NCBI GenBank assembly: GCA_033439795.1
Contig: JAUTDP010000006.1
Location: 2,294,001 to 2,358,000 of the forward strand
Reading direction: 5' to 3'
Length of the DNA stretch: 64,000 bases
Origin: Sordaria brevicollis
Lineage: Eukaryota; Ascomycota; Sordariomycetes; Sordariales; Sordariaceae
The notes below the pieces were generated by a model that was not told the DNA's origin, ran no database searches, and saw nothing but the letters and a program-made list of their open reading frames with translations. This document shows positions 45,819 to 57,099 of this stretch, in pieces (positions within the stretch are counted from its first letter, which is position 1; each line of letters begins with the position of its first letter). The position numbers and the translations under genes were made by a program.

Positions 45819-46673
45819 TCAAGCAGAATCATCCTTTCTATCTATACTCTCCGAACCAGCACTGCTTTGCTCAACATCGTTCGACACCGCTGGCGGCAAC
45901 CCTTCCACCTTCTTCAACGGGAGATGTTTTCCCTTATGCGTCAACACCAACTGCTCACCACCCCCCGGAGAATGTCTCTTCGCAACACCCAACCCCTGCA
46001 GGCCCTCCTGCTCCGCGCGGTGATTCCACAACAGCTGTTCAACTTTCCCCTCCCTAGAGCATCCGATAAACACCAACGGCCACCTGCTCCTCGCCAACGC
46101 GTCTCGAGTCCCCTTGGTGGCTATCTTTGACGCTACCAAGACACCAAAGACTTCGGACCCTCTCCATCCTACTGGCGCTCCCACGAATGCGCCCTCTAGC
46201 TCCCGGATCAGGTGGGGACGGGTATTTTGGATGGCTTTGCACTGCACAATGACTTTTACGGGACGTTCGCTGGTCGGTACGTCCCAGGTGCCGAGAAGAT
46301 CGATGCCGAAGTCGTGTTGTCCACCCACTCGGTTGAGAGAGAAGCCATAGGCTGCCAAGAGGGAGGCTACGGTGTATTCGTAGTGTGTCCCCACGAAGAT
46401 GGTGGTTTCTTGACCGAGGCCGGTGCGTTTGGCGTACTGGAGGAATGAAGCAAGGTCGTGGTGGTTGGAGGACTTGGATAATGGGATGCTAGTCTCAGTA
46501 CGTCCCGTATCATCTGGGACGGTGGTGACTGGTGAAGGGACTGTGGAGGACTCGGATGGAGCATCGGTTGGGTTTGGCGCATGGTCGGAGGAGAAGCACC
46601 GGAGTGGTTGATAGCTTGGGCTGTAGTATAATCGGCGGGCTCCGAAACTGAACCGGGAAACTCGTGCAGCCAT
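45819..46673 (-). CDS. rrg7: RRG7-like mitochondrial PD-(D/E)XK protein (DUF2034)
   Basis: A single exon of 284 residues from the ATG at 46673 (GCCCATGGCTGC). An upstream in-frame ATG at 46781 would add 36 residues, but the chosen start gives a typical mitochondrial leader, MAARVSRFSFGARRLYY. The core contains an N-terminal helix with Glu99, GIDLLGTWDVP with Asp125, then VIVQCKA with Gln144-Lys146: a PD-(D/E)XK nuclease-like arrangement, here with a DxnQxK pattern. Yeast Rrg7 is required for respiratory growth and mitochondrial genome maintenance, and belongs to the DUF2034 family; the molecular activity is not established. It is convergent with the preceding gene and divergent from MED21. 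Confidence 0.83.
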   Translation of the reverse strand: MAARVSRFSFGARRLYYSPSYQPLRCFSSDHAPNPTDAPSESSTVPSPVTTVPDDTGRTETSIPLSKSSNHHDLASFLQYAKRTGLGQETTIFVGTHYEYTVASLLAAYGFSLNRVGGQHDFGIDLLGTWDVPTSERPVKVIVQCKAIQNTRPHLIRELEGAFVGAPVGWRGSEVFGVLVASKIATKGTRDALARSRWPLVFIGCSREGKVEQLLWNHRAEQEGLQGLGVAKRHSPGGGEQLVLTHKGKHLPLKKVEGLPPAVSNDVEQSSAGSESIDRKDDSA

Positions 46674-47241
46674 GGGCCTCATGGTCATGTTGGGCCTGTG
46701 GTGTATGTATCCGATATATAGGTAACCCTTCTTGTCATAAAACCTTCTTGCAACTAATTGATTGGATACCTGAAGCTTCAACTTGGGCGCCTTATTTCAT
46801 GCCAATTCGCAAAAGTGTCTAGTCTCATGTTCTTTTGAAATCCCATGCTCTTTGACATGCCATTCTCGAACTCGATAAAGTTGACGATGGATTCACAGTG
46901 GATCAAAACTTCCCTTCCTTCTCATTGGTCAAAGCTCAAAACCCGTGGTGGGTAGTATTGTGTCAATAGTGGATCCATCCCGTCTGGATCCTGCATGCAC
47001 CATGATGCACATCCCCCACGGTCGCCGCGGTCGGCGCGGTTCACAAAGCATTTGGTTCCTCGCTGACAGTGACAGCTTCCCATTCACTCCATATCCAAAG
47101 GCAACCACCGTGGCGATTGCTTTGCGACCAGAATTACCATCTTTGCGATACTGTTTTACTCGACTGCGCAAATAGACCCATCCACGAATTGCCTTTCTCC
47201 TGCACACCCATCGTCGCAATTCTTCCTACAACACCAGCACA
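46674..47241. promoter_or_regulatory. Divergent promoter region between RRG7-like gene and MED21
   Basis: A 568-bp shared upstream region. No specific motif was identified. Confidence 0.5.
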
Positions 47242-47743
47242 ATGAGCGACCGACTCTCCCAACTCCAGGAGGCTGTCGACCAGGTTCGTTTCCCTCCCCA
47301 ATCCCCCGGCGCATTCCCTTATTACCCTTCCCCCAGTGCAAACCACTCACTAACCAACCACTTCCCTTCAGCTTATGGAGCAATTCATAGCCACCTACTT
47401 CTACATCGAGCGCCACCACGACCTCAAGACCTTCAGCCCAAAAGACACCATCGCGCCCCAAAAAGCCGACCACCCCAACGAAGTCGACGCCTTGCCGCCG
47501 GACGTCTTTGCCGCCGGTCAGCTCGAGCTGGCGCGCGACCTGATCACGAGGGAGCAGCAGATCGAGTACCTGATTTCTAGCCTGCCGGGGCTCGATAACA
47601 GCGAGCACGACCAGTTGCATAGCATCAAGGAGTTGGAAGAAGAGCTAGCGGTGGCGGAGAAGCAGAGACAGGAGGCGGTTAAAGAGAAGGATGAGGTGCT
47701 TGTCAAGCTGGATCAGACGTTGAGGAGTATTAGGAGGTATTGA
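47242..47743 (+). CDS. med21: Mediator complex subunit 21 (MED21/Srb7)
   Basis: Two exons: the first codes MSDRLSQLQEAVDQ (about 47242-47284), then an 87-nt intron (donor GTTCGT, branch ACTAAC, acceptor TTCAG), and exon 2 from 47372 to 47743, giving 137 residues. My base count puts the ATG at 47242 or 47243. The N-terminal DRLxQLQxAVDQL motif, the ELARDLITREQQIEYLISSL helix (about 72-91) with LPG after it, and the C-terminal coiled coil match MED21. In the known complex, MED21 pairs with MED7 at the Mediator middle-module hinge and is essential for RNA polymerase II transcription. The GTTCGT donor is non-canonical but the frame and homology require it. Confidence 0.9.
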
Positions 47744-48107
47744 GTGGGGCGATGTGGAAGAGAAGGGATATACTGAGGAAGGAGATGGCTTCATGCATGG
47801 CGAACGGTTGGCGGCACATTCGGTTTCAGCGACTACAGAAGATGCTTCTTCGTTTAAGGATCTGGGCACAAAGGCGTTTTGGGCGAATTAGGTACATGAA
47901 GGATTGGGAAGAGTACTTTGCTTCTTTTTGCACTACAGCGAGGTATACATCACTTTAGAGGAAGGAAAGAACATGGGAAAGATGACGAAAGGAAACAGAA
48001 TGAAATATTTTCCTGCCCTCTATATGCAAATAAAATCCAACTCCGCGCTCTATGTGATCTAAATCTCTGCTGAGCCGGCATATGACTCCTCATCATAACT
48101 TGGACCC
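47744..48107. other. Convergent 3' gap between MED21 and the nucleotidase gene
   Basis: 364 bp between two stop codons. It presumably contains both 3' untranslated regions. No other feature seen. Confidence 0.5.
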
Positions 48108-48978
48108 TCATTGCTGCTGCTCCCCCTTCTTGAACAGCTCTGGGAATACCGTCCGCAGCTCCTCCAGGGTAGCTATTTGGTACTTTGACGCCTGTGTCGT
48201 CGGTGGCTTCACGCCCTCTTCCACCAAATGCGCCGTCGTCCACCCCAGCTCTTGCGCCTTCTTGCAGTTAATGTACGAGTCGTCTGTCATCCAACGTTAG
48301 CTTTCCAACTCTCTTATCACCAACCCTTTTTCCTGATAAAGAAGTACTCACCAACAAAATAACAATCCCCCCACCTCCCCTCCGGCACACCCGCCTGCCC
48401 CATCGCCTTCCTAAACATATCCTCACTGGGCTTACAAACCAGCGGCGTCTGGCTGTAATCACAATACGTAATCCCCTCAAAGAACTCCTCAATCTCCAAC
48501 AACTTCACCACCCTGCGAGCATGGTTGATGTACGCATTCGTAAACAACCACAGCTTGACTTTCGACTTGTCGATATCCGCTAGCAGTTTTTTCAGGGAGG
48601 CGCTGGGCTTGATGATGTCGTCCAAAGGCAGAGCGTCGTCTACTTTGGCGTTGTACTCGAGCGGGTCGATCTCGTGATGACGGACGAGTCCCTCGATGGC
48701 CAGGCCGTAGTTTTGGTAGTATTCCTTGTGCAAACGCACGGCGTCGTCCCAGGAGAGGTTGAGGTGCTTGGCGAAGTATTGGTCGATTAGGTCGGCCATT
48801 AGGTCGTGGACTTTGGCACTCTTGGGATAGAGGCAGTTGTCAATGTCGCTGCGGTCTTGGTCAGCTGAGTCAGTTCTCATAAGAGACTCCTCAGATGGCT
48901 TATCACTTACAAGAAGAAGACAACGCGGTTGTCTGGTTGGCCATTGCCGTTTGTGGTGTTTGTTCCTTGGGCCGCCAT
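48108..48978 (-). CDS. HAD-superfamily pyrimidine 5'-nucleotidase-like phosphatase (SDT1/PHM8 family)
   Basis: Exons 48978-48911, 48848-48352 and 48283-48108 give 246 residues. Intron 1 (48849-48910) has GTAAGT and acceptor CCGCAG; intron 2 (48284-48351) has GTGAGT, branch GCTAAC and GACAG. Splicing restores VVFFFDIDNCLYPKS and CYFVGDDSYINC. HAD motif I is DIDN with nucleophile Asp24 and Asp26; motif II is LFTNA; motif III is the Lys in VCKPSEDMF; motif IV is GDDS. The DxDNxLY form of motif I and the helical cap place it with yeast Sdt1 and Phm8, which dephosphorylate pyrimidine nucleoside monophosphates or lysophosphatidic acid. Which substrate applies here cannot be read from sequence. Without splicing the frame is broken twice. 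Confidence 0.92.
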
Positions 48979-49914
48979 CTTCTCTGTCTCTCTTGATGCC
49001 AGTCTTTGTTGTGGGCTGGTTCTATTTGGTTGAAGTGCTGGTGTTGCGACTTGAGATTTGCGCCTGTTGATAATGGTTTGGTGTTGAAGTGAAAGTGCCA
49101 GCTCAATTACTGTGACCTGTGTAAGTGAGGTGTCCACTGCAGTGTTCGTGTCCTTGAATCTCGAAAAAGTTGACTGTTTCTCGGTTGGATAGTTAGAGGT
49201 ATGATTGTCCAGTCTCCTCTATCTCATGGGTTTGAATCGAGATCCTCCTTCTTCTTATATACATGTTCTTATGACATCAAGCAGATTTCCATCCGGTTCC
49301 CCCGTCTCCTCTCTCAAGACTCACCAGACATCGTCCTCGGTTGACTCAGGCCGATGCTGTCCTCGATCTTGCCATGCAGGGCAGTGCTCCTTCTTTCCGA
49401 CAGCCGGTGTCAGATGGTGGCTGCCAAGAATCACCGAGAACCACCAGGGTTCACAAAGGGTGGCCCGTGCGTCCCCGTTCGCTAGCGGGCTTGGCGAGTT
49501 GGTTCCAGCGCTGATCAAAAGTGACGGGAAGCCAAATTGTGCTCGGAGCTCCTTGTCTGCTTTCCAAACTCGAATCTCCATTTTCCCACTTCACCAACTC
49601 TTCGCTTTTGCTCTTCTGTCACTTCGTCCAACTCTGCACTTCGCCATCTTCTGGTGGTTTCTGCAGACGAGCGTCGTTTTGTATTTTTCACCAACGCTGC
49701 TAATCACACACGGTATAGGGATTGGAATAGCGCTTCGATTGGTTCTCTGTTTCGTCCTTCTTTTTCTTCTTCGACTGTACCAATTCTATATAAACGCCTG
49801 CACCAAGATCAGGTTGGCAACTACATTTCCAATCTTGTATAGGTAGCATCCGGTCAATTGCCCGGTGTACTGAGCTGGGCTTTGCGTTCTACGACAAAGG
49901 GAGGAAACCAACAG
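48979..49914. promoter_or_regulatory. Divergent promoter region, nucleotidase and 978-residue protein
   Basis: A 936-bp region between two divergent starts. A T/C-rich stretch from about 49560 to 49830 looks like a leader of the plus-strand gene. An intron in the leader is possible but not demonstrable. Confidence 0.5.
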
Positions 49915-52851
49915 ATGGCGGGAGGACCGGCGGTCGCTGCAATGCCCGCAAGAGGAGGAGTGTTTGGAGGAGCGGGAGGAGCATCAGCTTCTGCGAATGC
50001 GTCACTGATGGCAACGCTCAATCCAGAGGAGCGTCATGAACTCGAGCAGTACGAGAAGATCCTGCGCTTCCGCGATGAGGTGGTCAGCGGTAAACACCCG
50101 CGCATCAAGCCAACACACGTTGGAAAACCGACCAACGGCACTGGCACTGGCACTGGCCCTGTCCCGCCAGCCAATGTCTCTGCCGCTTCCGCAGGCCAGG
50201 CGTTTGGAGGAGCAAAGCCGGCTGTGAACGGGAACCGCACAATGACTGATAACTTCCAGGCTTACCAGGCAAATCTCAAGAAGCCGGCGGTGAATATTGG
50301 TGGGAATGTGCCTGGCTTGGGGAGTCTGTCCAACACGTCCAGCGAGCAGTCCAAGCCCAAGGTCGAAATCAACCCGATCCTGTTGGAGAAGTCAGATGAT
50401 CTGATCAAGGCCGAAATTCAACTGCAGAGACAGCGGATCGAGCGTTCCCTTCGCGAAGACATCGAACAGCGCACTGTCCACAAGAAAGCTGCCCTGCAAC
50501 CGTCCGAGCAGCCTGCTGACTTCGACATTGCCGACGTGCTGGCGAAAGCCTTGGTTTTGGTTCAAGCAAATGCTGCTCAAACTGTTGATGACACTGTTGC
50601 TAACGCTTCAGCTTCGGGCGACTCCTTCGATGACAATACCTTCTACTCAAGCCAGCATGGCACCCCCGACTCTCACCACCAGCTAGCTCGCGTTCCCAAC
50701 GAGTCCGAAGACGAGCCGATGCGCGATGGCTCACCGTACGAACCCGAGCTCGATGTCGAGCCCGTTGCCGCTCCGGCCGCCCAGCCCAAGCTTGCTGTCC
50801 CGAACGCGCCGACGGCACCTACAAACTTCTCGATTGCAAATGCTCAGCAGCAGGTACAGAGCGCCTCAAGCAGCGCTAGCAGCGTTCCCCAACCGTTCAA
50901 TGTAAACGTGCCGGGCACATCGAGCGCAGCTACAAGTGTCAGCCGGGCTGCTCGCCAATTCCCTCCGTCTGAAGCTGTCAGTTCTCGCGATAGTGGCCCG
51001 GCAAGTCGATCCGAAGAGTCGACTCAAACAGGAAAGGAAAGGGGTGCTGGCTCGCGAGACTTGTCGAGAGTTAACGAGCAGCTGTTGAGACAGGCTTTGG
51101 GACCTGAGGGTGGTTCTCCGGTCGTTCGTGCTCATAATCTTTCCCCTTTCGCACCCCAGCCATCCCGTGTCTCACCTTTGCCTACTGCGACTCTTGAACA
51201 GCCGATTGCTCTATCGGAGACTGGTGGTCGTCGGGCCACTCCACCTCCGGCTCAGGGAGTCGCTGCCCTCAGGAAGCAGCCATCAGCTGTCTCCAGCCCG
51301 GAAAGCTCACCCCACGGAGGAGAAAGGCCTGGTGAGAAGAAAAACAAAAAGAAAAAGAAGAGAAAGGCGGATCGGCTTGCGGAAGCTGCTGCTGCGTCGC
51401 CGTACATTAAGCCTGAACCGCGATCCCCCTCTCCCATGTCAGCTCCGCAGTACACCCGTCCAACCAAGCGTCAGAAACAGGGACAGCAACAACAAGCAGG
51501 TCCTGACTATGATGATGCAAGGTATGGCCAGCCAGGTCCCGTAGAGGGTACCTACCAAGAGCGCTTGCAACCAAGAGTACAGAGAGAGGAACGGGTTGTG
51601 GGTTATGAGCGGGAAATCGACCCTCGTTCTCGTCTTGAGGGCGAGCCTCTTCTCGCTGCCCCTAGATATGAAAGGGTTTACTACGATGATCCCAGAGCGC
51701 CACTCAGCGGTGGTCGATTGCCCGGCTCGCCAGGCATGCATCCTTCTCCTTACGGTCCCCGCGAGGTGCGTGTTGCTCCGAGGAACGTGATCTACGATGT
51801 TCCCCCGGCAGAGGATGGTTACTACCGCGATGTTCGTGCTGCTTCAAGGATGAGCGTGCGCCCAACAGCATATCGTGAGCGTTCTCGCTCACCAGTTGCG
51901 TACGAGCGTGTTGCACAGCCAATGGCCCCTCCTCCCAGAGTGCCCGCCACTCGCATCGTCGTCGATGCCTTTGGTCGGGAGTACATTGAGCCGCCTCGAC
52001 CCCAAAGCGTGGTTGCGGAAAGGCCTGAGATTGTGTATGCTCGTCCGCCGCCGCCACGCGCTGTTACCCGGAGACCAGAAGGCTACGATGACGAAGTGAT
52101 GGTCTACGAACCAACATCACCCGCCGGTTACGCTCCCCAGCGTCGTGTGATTGCCCAGCCAGAGTACGTTACCCCTGAACATAGATTGTACAGGGAGCGT
52201 GCTTATTCCACTCACCCGATGGGCCCGCCGACCGGTGACTACGTGCCGTCCAGGCTCAGAGTGGAAGGCCGACCTGTTGTCGAGATGCCTCAGGAGTACA
52301 TTGCGAGACCGGGTAGCGTCCGTCCCCAGATAGAGCCGGCCCCACGCTACGAAAGCGTTGCGGCTTACGATGAGCGTCCCCGAGAGTACTATGGCGGCCG
52401 AGCAGCTAGCGTCAGACCGGTGGCTGAAGCTGTCCGCTACGAGGCTGGTCCCCCGCTTGGCTACGAGAGACGTATGGGAGGCGAGCCGGGTCTCAGGGAA
52501 TATGCCACAATTCGGTCGGCTAGCGTTAGGCCCCCTATGGATGCCCCTAGGTATGAGATTAGAGGGGACTACGGAGCAAGGATGGGAAGCGTGCAGCCGG
52601 AGATGGCCGGCCGTGAATATCAGGGCCGTCAGGAGATAAGGAGGGAGGTTATGCAGCCGCCTCCACCACCCATGGGAGGGCGCGCTTATAGCGTTTTCCC
52701 GCCTGAGCAGCCTCCTGCCCAGGTGATGCGTGGAGATGATGGTGGATATGGACAGGAAAGGTATTATGCCAGGCCGCCGCCTGTGCAGCAGGAGGATGAT
52801 GAGGTTGTTTACTTGGACAGGCCTCCCATGAGAGATGCCTATCGGCAATGA
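49915..52851 (+). CDS. Large disordered protein with basic NLS-like patch and C-terminal repeats
   Basis: A single 978-residue exon. The frame is open upstream to 49858, but the first ATG is at 49915 (CAACAGATGGCG), which I take as the start. A conserved block reads LNPEERHELEQYEKILRFRD, then VVSGKHPRIK; a second reads EINPILLEKSDDLIKAEIQL followed by QRQRIERSLREDIEQR, then QPSEQPADFDIADVLAKAL. The middle is Ser/Ala/Pro-rich. KKNKKKKKRKADR is a probable nuclear localisation signal. The C-terminal third is Arg/Tyr/Pro-rich with four units built on SVRP and PRYE (about residues 795-905). I recall similar proteins in other Sordariomycetes only as hypothetical. A nuclear RNA- or chromatin-related role is a guess from composition. 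Confidence 0.85.
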   Translation: MAGGPAVAAMPARGGVFGGAGGASASANASLMATLNPEERHELEQYEKILRFRDEVVSGKHPRIKPTHVGKPTNGTGTGTGPVPPANVSAASAGQAFGGAKPAVNGNRTMTDNFQAYQANLKKPAVNIGGNVPGLGSLSNTSSEQSKPKVEINPILLEKSDDLIKAEIQLQRQRIERSLREDIEQRTVHKKAALQPSEQPADFDIADVLAKALVLVQANAAQTVDDTVANASASGDSFDDNTFYSSQHGTPDSHHQLARVPNESEDEPMRDGSPYEPELDVEPVAAPAAQPKLAVPNAPTAPTNFSIANAQQQVQSASSSASSVPQPFNVNVPGTSSAATSVSRAARQFPPSEAVSSRDSGPASRSEESTQTGKERGAGSRDLSRVNEQLLRQALGPEGGSPVVRAHNLSPFAPQPSRVSPLPTATLEQPIALSETGGRRATPPPAQGVAALRKQPSAVSSPESSPHGGERPGEKKNKKKKKRKADRLAEAAAASPYIKPEPRSPSPMSAPQYTRPTKRQKQGQQQQAGPDYDDARYGQPGPVEGTYQERLQPRVQREERVVGYEREIDPRSRLEGEPLLAAPRYERVYYDDPRAPLSGGRLPGSPGMHPSPYGPREVRVAPRNVIYDVPPAEDGYYRDVRAASRMSVRPTAYRERSRSPVAYERVAQPMAPPPRVPATRIVVDAFGREYIEPPRPQSVVAERPEIVYARPPPPRAVTRRPEGYDDEVMVYEPTSPAGYAPQRRVIAQPEYVTPEHRLYRERAYSTHPMGPPTGDYVPSRLRVEGRPVVEMPQEYIARPGSVRPQIEPAPRYESVAAYDERPREYYGGRAASVRPVAEAVRYEAGPPLGYERRMGGEPGLREYATIRSASVRPPMDAPRYEIRGDYGARMGSVQPEMAGREYQGRQEIRREVMQPPPPPMGGRAYSVFPPEQPPAQVMRGDDGGYGQERYYARPPPVQQEDDEVVYLDRPPMRDAYRQ

Positions 52852-54469
52852 GGTTAGGGGTTCATGAGGAGAAAGAACCTGGAACAACCACTCCAGAGGG
52901 ACTGTTTGCGTTTCAGAGGTCTTGGACAACATGTGATAGAGATTGTCTATCCTTAGCATCATCGATGGTCATTGTTATCACCATCGTTATGGCCTAAAGT
53001 GGCATGTGCGGATTATCATTGTGCGAGTGGATGGTATGGTATATATAGCGGATGAGGAAGCATGCCACATTACAGTTTTCAAAAAGGGCAGCGTGGCAGT
53101 TCCGTCTGAATACGGGCTGCAGAGTATGGGTGTATAGAAATCATGAAGTTGAAATCAAAGCGAAAGAAGCCAGTCGAAAGAGTAGAACAGAAAACGACCA
53201 CTGGGTGATCGCACTGAGTGATCCATCATAAATCTTCTTCAGAGGCACGATTCCACTCTCATGGTTCCTTGATCACGACCAGTCGGCATAACCCGCCTCT
53301 TCCGTTCCGTCCTCCGTTGCCGTGTCCGTTCGGAACTGCGGATCCGAGCTCTCCCCAGCAAAAGCTCAGCAAAAGCCCAGCAGAGCCCAGCAGAGCCCAG
53401 CAACAAACGTCATACACTCACCTCGGTATGGAGAACTCCCAAGCCGACTCCACTGTAGACAACATCCTACAGTGTGTGTTGTTCCAAGTCCCACTCGGCC
53501 GGCTTTTGCGGGCATCGAACGTGCTCTGCCGTGCTTGATGGGGTTTGTAAGCCTCGTTTTCGATACAGCCTGGAAGCTGGGCAGGTGAAGGCAGGTAAAG
53601 GCAGGTATGACAGATATGACAGGTACATGATGGCTGTAGGTATAGGAGTGTCCAGGTTAGGGTAAGGTGAGAGAAGCTTGGCAGGTGAAGTGAACGTGTT
53701 GTCTGCGGCTTGCAAATGTAAAGTGTACAGGTTGTACTGTACGAGACTCGCATTGCGAGGTGCCCAGCTGGGCAAAATTGAGAACCTGCGAGCTGCATCT
53801 GCAACTTGGAGGCCTTAATCGTCAGGCGGACCAGGAAAGCATGTGCAGAAGGTGGTGAAGATCGCGGTGACAGCTAAACAGCGAATCTGTAGATCGATCA
53901 GGGACAGGGACGACACTCTTAGGACTATCAAGGGATGAAAGGTACGGTGTCGGTAATCCTCCGTTTCGAGTAGCGTTAAGTCAGATACTGATGAGATGGG
54001 AAGGGGTTCTTGTAGTTGCCAGTTGATTCCACCTCGAGTTTCTCTACGGTCCCATGCCCAGTTGATAATAATACACTGCAAAATCCGGCATCTTCTAGAG
54101 TTTGGCATTGTGCTTTGTTCAACTTCAGCCCCAAAGGTGAAAGATTGACCTTGGTGCTGTCAGGCCGTTTACAGCCCCCTTTTAAGAGGAACCCCTGGCT
54201 CGCCTATCTGCCAGCCGCTTCGAGAATTCGAGGCTCTTTCTTGGCTCTGTTCATATGGCAAACATAACAAGATTTGAATTCGGGATCCGTGAGAGTCGGG
54301 CAGAGCACAACATGGAATATGTATGTGATGTAGTAGGTAAACAAGAACGAAAAGGTGATTCAAGCAATATTATGCTATGTAGCTCTTTATTGTTGGGGTC
54401 CATTCTCATCTTCGTCCTTCAGGCACGAACAATGTTAGGCAGTTTTATGGACCCAGACAAAGCAAAGCT
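52852..54469. other. Intergenic region before the fourth element
   Basis: The 3' side of the 978-residue protein gene. It holds two short low-complexity repeats: AGCCCAGC-type at about 53340-53402 and GGCAGGTRAA-type at about 53579-53625. Several 60-130-codon frames overlap on both strands around 53.2-53.8 kb without motifs. No gene called. Confidence 0.5.
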
Positions 54470-54475
54470 ACGTAG

Positions 54476-54515
54476 TACGGAGGCCATTGTATTGGTCGGT
54501 TTCAAAAAATTTTGG
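54476..54515 (+). repeat. Left TIR of the 6.7-kb element
   Basis: TACGGAGGCCATTGTATTGG and about 20 more bases. It differs from the right TIR by one G-to-A change (TGTATT versus TGTGTT) and a change in the A/T run. Confidence 0.88.
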
Positions 54516-54759
54516 CGCTAAGTGCAGTAGCGCGTGCCACCTGCAGGTACTAGAGCCGCGCCCATAGCGTGTAATATAGAATTCAATTTAGCAATTAAAA
54601 CAAACGCGCAAGGTTATAACCCCGCTTCCTCTGCGCGCTAACACTCGTAAACATTTCCTTACCTAACTATTATATATTTGAATTACCGTAATAGCGATCG
54701 TTTAAGCGTATAATATTACAATAATAATAATAATTCTACTACTATTATGATTATTTATA

Positions 54760-55467
54760 TTTATAAGGGTAGTACGCTATTTGCTGCGCCCGCGGCCTTC
54801 AACCCCGACGGTAATTAATTAGAGTAAACCGTTTAGTTTATTAACGTAATCGAGGAGAGTACTTTTAGCGTCGTAAAGTAAATCCTCCTTAATAATAAGG
54901 TAAATAAATTACTTAAATTAATTTAATATAATATTAATTAAAATATTTTTAACTAAATTAATATTATAGGAGGTTCTTCGTATTTAGGATACTAGAATTA
55001 AGTATAGCCTTAAAGGCCCCTCTAAAATTTTCCCTAAAGTCGATACCCCGGTTAAGGCCTACGCTATAGCCGCTTACTTTTTTTTACCCTACGTTTGTAA
55101 TACTTTTTATAACCGTTACGCTAGCGGTAATACTTAATACCCTACTATTATTTATATTATCCCTCCTAAGGATATTTTTAATAGCGTTTATACTTATTAT
55201 ATTTATTCCAATTAAATTAATAAATATTCCTAGAAAATTGCTATCGACGCCGAGTACGTAGTTAAAGAATAAGAGAAGAAAGGTAAATAGAAATATTGGA
55301 AGAAGCGTAGCGATTTTAATAAGTATACAATTAAATAGCTATATAAATTCGAAGCGATTTTCAATGCTAAAATTGCCCGCCGCGAAGCCGAGGCCGCCGT
55401 TGCCGCCGCCGCCGCCGCTACCCCCAAGAAGAGAAAGGGAAAGGGAATCCGTACCCCGAAGAAGTAA
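54760..55467 (+). pseudogene. Relic reading frame ending in an Ala-rich, Lys/Arg-rich tail
   Basis: The plus strand keeps protein-like stretches. The end is the clearest: KIARREAEAAVAAAAAATP followed by KKRKGKGIRTPKK and TAA at 55465-55467. Upstream it is interrupted by TAA/TAG codons that fit former Gln codons. The basic tail could be a nuclear localisation signal. Product unknown; start approximate. Confidence 0.5.
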
Positions 55468-57099
55468 ATAGGGTTTTATTAATTTATTTTAATAATACCC
55501 GGTTAGTAAAGAATTTAAATTTAAGAAAATTTATTCGTTTAAAATAATAATTCGAAATATAGTTATAAATTTTGAGAAAAAAGATTAATTTATATTAAAA
55601 AGCTTTAAATAATATTTAAATATTCTACGTAGCGTCTTTTAAAATTGATTAAAATTCTTCAAAATTAATTAATCTCTTACAAAATTTTTCATTACTATTA
55701 AATTCTATTATTTATAATATACCTCTTTCTACGCAATTTTAATATTTTCTTTATTACTTCCCTATTAATTCCTATTATTTTAATAGGTCGCTACTATATT
55801 AACCTTCTTCTTTATAAGGATTTTATTCTCGACGTTTATATAAATAAGTAAACGATACCCGATATTTATAAAGCTTTTAAATAATCCTTCAGTATTAATA
55901 TTTCTTATATAACTTTATAACGTTTTATAAAAGATTATAACGTTCCTAAAAAAGCCGGACTAAGGATAAAAATAACGGAAAATTTGGAAGAAGAAGTTCG
56001 TAAGTTGTACTTTAAAATTATAGCCACCGACGAAGAGATTTTTAATTTATTTACAGTAAAAGGATTCTAAATTTCTTCTTAAGGTTTGTAATCCCTACGT
56101 AGAAATTTAAGAATTTTTCGCAAGTATTCTTTTAATACGATAGAAGAAAAACTTCGTTAAGTCCGCGAAATTTTTAAGAAAGTTCGCCGCAATAACTTTA
56201 CTTACTTTATTCGTTATATAAATAAACGGGAATTCCAATTTTATTTCAAGGAGTAATATAACCTCTTTATTCTTCGCGAACTATTTTACGCTTACTTTAA
56301 AAATTTCTTTCCTAAAGCCGTTAAGGAGAAGATTATAAATATAACGTATAAAAAAGGAAATTAAATTATATTAGGCCCCAATTATATATAGTATATTAAT
56401 ATATATTTAAAATTATAACGTTAAGGTATTAAAATTTACGTAAATATTAATACCTATTCTCGTTATATCTTTTAATTTTATACTAGTATATCGGGAATAA
56501 CGTAAAGATTTATCTTTGTACAATTTATTAAAATAATTAAAAAACGAAGCTTTATCCTTTATTAATTTAAATTTAATTATAGTAATAAGGTAAATATAGT
56601 CGCAATAAGTATATATTACCTTACACTCGGGGTATAAAATTTAAGAATTTTAAAGCCGAAGCGCATTTTACCCAAATATATCGCAATTTTCGAATAAAGA
56701 TTACTAATAGAAGATATTATTATCCGTTACGATATTATTAATAAAAATTAAATATTACCGACGTAGATAATCGATATATAAATATATTTAACGGATATTT
56801 TTATATAAAGAAAGAGTACGGCGAATTAATATATTGAAAATTGGTAGAATTAATTTCGTAATAGCCGCGGACGATTTTGGAATATAAATTCTCTTAAAAG
56901 ACGTTAATTAATTTTAATTTAATTTTTGTAAAAATATTTCTAAAGATTCGAATATATAGACCTTTAAGTATATAGAAAGATTGAAGATTATATTACTCTA
57001 CTATATACTTTTATACCCTAAATCCGGAGCGAATTTGAAGCTTTTTTCAAATATTAAAATTAGTATACAATTTACAATTAACGCTAGAAACGTTATATT

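Noticed and set aside
49858..49914. Extension of the 978-residue protein to a TTG codon
   Set aside because: A TTG start is unlikely in a fungal nuclear gene; the ATG at 49915 is the first in frame and has an acceptable context.
54470..54475. ACGTAG taken as a certain 6-bp target duplication
   Set aside because: The left flank CTACGTAG is palindromic and resembles sequence adjoining the right TIR, so the match could belong to the TIR itself.
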